DNA of 5,792 bases, taken from the NCBI GenBank assembly GCA_945870925.1, contig CAMBTZ010000088.1, forward strand, positions 1-5,792, written 5' to 3'. The notes under the pieces were generated by a model. It saw nothing but the letters and a program-made list of their open reading frames with translations, searched no databases and was not told where the DNA came from. Each line of letters starts with the position of its first letter. Position 1 is the first letter of the stretch. A program made the translations under genes and the position numbers. Source of the stretch: Chlamydia trachomatis. Lineage in GTDB: Bacteria > Chlamydiota > Chlamydiia > Chlamydiales > 2-12-FULL-49-11. Shown piece by piece: positions 5,261-5,792 of this stretch.

Positions 5261-5792
5261 ATGATTGAGCTGTTTTTTAAGGCACCTGTTAGTGCTATCG
5301 GCTATGCTTTTCTTATTTTAGCCCTTCTATCGATTTGGATCCATCGGAAGATTTGGGTATGGGGATCTCTACTAATTGCATCAGCAGCTTTCGCCTATTA
5401 TGGAGGTTTAATTGAGCTGCAAGGATTTATTCCCCTTATTATCTTAGCCGGCTGCTATTTTATGGCAGGGGAAGAAATTTCGGGATTTTGGAGACTTTTT
5501 ACTTGTCTTTCTGCTGCAATCATTACAATCGCCATCTATACTCACTTTGTGAAAGGATTTAACAATATCCTTCTTTTTCCTAATTGGCGATCAAGCACTT
5601 CAGCAATAGCTATGAATATTTACGCAAACTACGATAAAGGGCTAGTCGCACTTTTAATCTTAGGCCTTTATTTACCGGTAATCAATTCTCGAAAAGAAAT
5701 ATACCGAATGCTTTTAGCAACAATACCCTGGATGCTACTAACCGGAATTGTCATCCTATCCTTAAGTAAGTATCTTCAAATTGTTGAATACG
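5261..5792 (+). CDS. Multi-pass membrane protein, possibly CPBP-type intramembrane protease (N-terminal part)
   Basis: The frame is open from the ATG at 5261 to the window edge (177 codons), with an in-frame stop shortly upstream. It encodes a clearly polytopic inner-membrane protein, with hydrophobic segments at about residues 10-27, 32-48, 55-68, 79-96, 127-141 and 152-171. The middle section (HFVKGFNNILL near 95-105, then MNIYANYDKGLVALLILG near 118-135) resembles the region just before the catalytic core in a subgroup of CPBP (Abi) intramembrane metalloproteases, where a related N-x-DK-x-L motif occurs. This is from memory. The diagnostic EExxxR and HxxxB motifs would lie beyond the window and cannot be checked; the GEEISGFWR at 70-78 does not have the right spacing. 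No good ribosome site precedes the ATG. It is divergent from pgeF with a 17-bp gap. Membrane protein: secure; CPBP: tentative. Confidence 0.72.
   Translation, partial: MIELFFKAPVSAIGYAFLILALLSIWIHRKIWVWGSLLIASAAFAYYGGLIELQGFIPLIILAGCYFMAGEEISGFWRLFTCLSAAIITIAIYTHFVKGFNNILLFPNWRSSTSAIAMNIYANYDKGLVALLILGLYLPVINSRKEIYRMLLATIPWMLLTGIVILSLSKYLQIVEY

Noticed and set aside
5331..5500. GEEISGFWR as the EExxxR motif of a CPBP protease
   Set aside because: The spacing is EE plus five residues to Arg rather than three, and it falls too early in the protein.

Overview
The window reads as part of an AT-rich (roughly 40% GC by eye) bacterial chromosome from a Gram-negative, LPS-making organism. I see no mobile element, CRISPR array or RNA gene. 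A SufB-type Fe-S assembly gene, a KDO cytidylyltransferase-like gene and tightly packed overlapping genes would suit an environmental chlamydia or a similar host-associated bacterium. That placement is an impression from protein character only, not a demonstrated assignment.

Layout. (1) Positions 1-868, minus strand: the N-terminal ~60% of sufB, running off the left edge. (2) 869-1016: a divergent intergenic region with a near-consensus extended -10 sigma70-type promoter and a short inverted repeat. (3) 1017-1520, plus strand: an orphan 167-residue protein I do not recognise, driven by that promoter. (4) 1533-5243, minus strand: one compact five-gene transcription unit, in order of transcription pgeF - rmlC - rmlD - rmlB - kdsB-like. 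Junctions are a 3-bp gap, then overlaps of 4, 7 and 4 bp, so translational coupling is likely. (5) 5261-5792, plus strand: the start of a multi-pass membrane protein, possibly a CPBP-type intramembrane protease, divergent from pgeF with only 17 bp between the two start codons.

How the genes work together. RmlB, RmlC and RmlD are the last three enzymes of dTDP-L-rhamnose synthesis (4,6-dehydration, 3,5-epimerisation, 4-reduction). The first enzyme, the thymidylyltransferase RmlA, is absent here; the operon instead ends in a KdsB-family CMP-sugar synthetase. This suggests a unit supplying activated sugars to LPS or another surface glycan, with dTDP-glucose coming from an rmlA elsewhere. PgeF at the head of the operon is a peptidoglycan-quality or nucleoside-handling protein, so the whole unit has an envelope flavour. 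SufB belongs to the separate SUF Fe-S cluster machinery.

The genes are mostly recognisable housekeeping or envelope functions. The points most worth a second look are the orphan gene with its strong promoter, the rmlA-less operon with a divergent KdsB, and altered motif residues in KdsB, RmlD and PgeF.
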